Below are positions 45,001 through 46,105 of a stretch of 46,105 nucleotides of DNA, piece after piece (positions within the stretch are counted from its first letter, which is position 1; each line of letters starts with the position of its first letter). A program made the translations under genes and the position numbers. The stretch comes from Ignavibacterium sp. (lineage in GTDB: Bacteria > Zixibacteria > MSB-5A5 > GN15 > PGXB01): contig DYGG01000025.1 of NCBI GenBank assembly GCA_020724775.1, positions 1 to 46,105 on the forward strand, in the 5' to 3' direction. Below the pieces are notes generated by a model. It saw only the letters and a list, made by a program, of their open reading frames with translations, searched no databases and was not told the origin of the DNA.

Positions 45001-45392
45001 TCAAAAAGGGAATTTAAGGCAGGATTGTTCTCTTTCGGTATCCAGCCGAGACTGAATTCATACTTGACTTTGTACTCAAGGGTTTTCTTCAGCAGCTCGG
45101 TGAATTCATATTGGCAGACAGATTGCATATTGACCTGTTTTATCAGGTCCAGGTTGTTTCCATAGATATTCAGTTCCTTTCCCTGAAACAGTTTCTGATT
45201 CAGCTCAATAAACTCCAGAAGAGTCAAAAGCGAGGCGTATTCGGTATGAAGTTCCTCCCCGGCAAAGGGTGCTTTGAAACTTATGCCGGCGTCCGGTATC
45301 GAGAAACAGACCAGCATCTTATGATTGCCGGCGGAACTAAAACGGGGCGCCGCCTGCTTTGAGGGACGATATGCACCGAAGTAACATTCCAT
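44997..45392 (-). CDS. RNase H-like protein, probably without catalytic site
   Basis: A 131-residue protein with an RNase H-like strand and helix order: an N-terminal beta sheet (MECYFGAYRPSKQ... MLVCFSI), an EELHTEYASLLTLLEFIEL helix and LNIYGNNLDLIKQVN, where the active RNase HI would have an Asp (TDS). The first Asp is also missing. Thus it looks like a catalytically dead RNase H relative; the family match is weak. AAGG precedes the ATG. It is 32 bp upstream of holA. Confidence 0.5.
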   Translation of the reverse strand: MECYFGAYRPSKQAAPRFSSAGNHKMLVCFSIPDAGISFKAPFAGEELHTEYASLLTLLEFIELNQKLFQGKELNIYGNNLDLIKQVNMQSVCQYEFTELLKKTLEYKVKYEFSLGWIPKENNPALNSLFD

Positions 45393-45435
45393 GCCTTTTC
45401 TTCAGGGCAAATCTCATGCCTTTCTTAAGTCGCTT

Positions 45436-45621
45436 TTAGAACAGATTTAATCCATTGTGGCGCTTACGAATAAGACCGATGCTTACAATTGCGCCAGACG
45501 GCGATATGAATCGCTCTTCACTCTTCTGCACCTCCAGGCGTATTTTCTGTCTGGCGGTCTGAACCAGGAACAAGCGACCAACCCATTCTCCCGCGGAATC
45601 TAGCCTTGTTGGCGGCGACAA
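45436..45621 (-). CDS. Short open frame, doubtful
   Basis: A 61-codon frame from a TTG, open upstream for only a few more codons. The text (KIRLEVQKSEERFISPSGAIVSIGLIRKR) looks protein-like, but there is no ribosome binding site and no recognised family. It could be a small protein or the end of a decayed gene. Confidence 0.22.
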   Translation of the reverse strand: MSPPTRLDSAGEWVGRLFLVQTARQKIRLEVQKSEERFISPSGAIVSIGLIRKRHNGLNLF

Positions 45622-45645
45622 AATTTCAGTAACTTTTCATTGCAC

Positions 45646-45673
45646 TTGAATTGAGGTGTAATTCGTCTATATT
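45646..45673 (+). promoter_or_regulatory. Plus-strand sigma-70-type promoter
   Basis: TTGAAT (45646-45651) and TATATT (45668-45673) with a 16-bp spacer, followed 20 bp later by a GGAGGGG ribosome binding site for the small secreted protein. Confidence 0.55.
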
Positions 45674-45704
45674 ACAAAGATAGGCCAATGATTGGAGGGG
45701 TATG

Positions 45705-45980
45705 ATGAAAGTCGATAAGATTCTGATAATCTGCACGGGCGTCATGCTATTCCTGCCCGCAATAAGTTCCTCACGCTCACTTTATTCGGACAAGACGGTT
45801 GATTCGGGAATCTTCTTGTCTACTCCCCAAATCATTATTGCACCCGATTCAATAGTTGACCCGGTCATAAATTGGCCGGTCTATGCCGCCCTCCAGCAGA
45901 CGGCAGAGTTATCTGCTTCCTTTGACTGCTTCGGCATGTTCGGCACAGGTGGCGGAAACGGGCACTATCTGACCGCCTGA
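45705..45980 (+). CDS. Small secreted protein of unknown function
   Basis: The only well-supported plus-strand gene. A 91-residue protein with a signal peptide (MKVDKILIICTGVMLFLPAISSS; cleavage near 23-25), then a short mature part with two Cys-free strands and a C-terminal Gly-rich stretch (FGMFGTGGGNGHYLTA). I use the second ATG at 45705 because GGAGG is 6 bp upstream; the first ATG at 45702 would leave 3 bp. No family recognised. It converges with the dockerin-type gene, only 17 bp between the stops. Confidence 0.6.
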   Translation: MKVDKILIICTGVMLFLPAISSSRSLYSDKTVDSGIFLSTPQIIIAPDSIVDPVINWPVYAALQQTAELSASFDCFGMFGTGGGNGHYLTA

Positions 45981-45997
45981 AATTCATTCCATCTTCG

Positions 45998-46105
45998 TTA
46001 ACACACCAGTGGCGGCCCCCCCTTGTACAAGTTTGCCAGAAGATAGGTAGCATCAATGATATTCACGGTGCCATTCCCATTACAGTCCGCTGATTCCAGC
46101 GGAAA
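45998..46105 (-). CDS. Protein with C-terminal dockerin-like repeat (partial, cut by window edge)
   Basis: The last 35 codons of a gene that continues past the right edge. It reads a dockerin-like calcium-loop repeat, DCNGNGTVNIIDATYLL then ANLYKGGPPLVC and stop. Such endings are common on secreted or surface proteins of Zixibacteria and related FCB bacteria. The rest of the protein is not seen, so its function is unknown. Confidence 0.75.
   Translation of the reverse strand, partial: FPLESADCNGNGTVNIIDATYLLANLYKGGPPLVC

Overview
The window looks like a bacterial chromosome segment from an uncultivated, flagellated lineage. My best guess is Zixibacteria or a relative in the FCB / Deltaproteobacteria-like space. 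The guess rests on a truncated protein at the right edge that ends in a dockerin-like repeat (DCNGNGTVNIIDATYLL...KGGPP), a very complete flagellar export operon with flhF-flhG-fliA, many PilZ and one-component/two-component signalling genes, and a HesB-like selenoprotein. This is inference; no rRNA is present. Almost every gene lies on the minus strand, so transcription runs from high to low coordinates.

Left end (1-5.1 kb): a loose set of accessory genes. These are a secreted DUF1579-type protein, a HesB/IscA-like gene with an in-frame TGA read here as selenocysteine (909-1229, with its own promoter and terminator), a lipoprotein, a YdeI-family protein abutting an ADP-ribosylglycohydrolase, a WYL-like helix-turn-helix regulator and a small two-membrane-segment protein.

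5.1-9.3 kb: one 1393-residue regulator that joins a eukaryotic-type Ser/Thr kinase-like domain, a long TPR-like region, a GAF domain, a sigma-54-type AAA+ ATPase and a Fis-type helix-turn-helix. A 587-bp intergenic stretch with a two-part inverted repeat and a truncated-looking reading frame separates it from a tRNA-Ser(GCU).

10-35.5 kb: a long flagellar and signalling transcription unit. In transcription order it runs MotE-like, fliK, flgD, TIGR02530-type protein, flgE, flbD, fliL, fliM, fliN, fliO, fliP, fliQ, fliR, flhB, flhA, flhF, flhG, fliA, two small unknowns, a DUF2225 protein, three tandem PilZ proteins, a secreted protein, two histidine-kinase-like proteins that lack an intact ATPase domain, three stand-alone receiver proteins and an MCP-tip-like helical protein. 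Many junctions are 4-bp ATGA or 1-bp TAATG overlaps. Sigma-54-like -24/-12 sequences lie about 42 bp upstream of the start codons of both the MotE-like gene and fliR, which suggests, but does not prove, control by a sigma-54 activator such as the kinase fusion. Basal body genes flgB, flgC, fliE-fliJ and flagellin are not in the window.

35.7-46.1 kb: housekeeping genes and envelope-stress genes. These are mtaB, rpsA (own promoter, leader hairpin and terminator), plsC, cmk, a LiaF-like and a PspC protein, an ECF sigma/anti-sigma pair, holA, an RNase H-like protein without a recognisable active site, a small secreted protein on the plus strand, and the partial dockerin-type gene.
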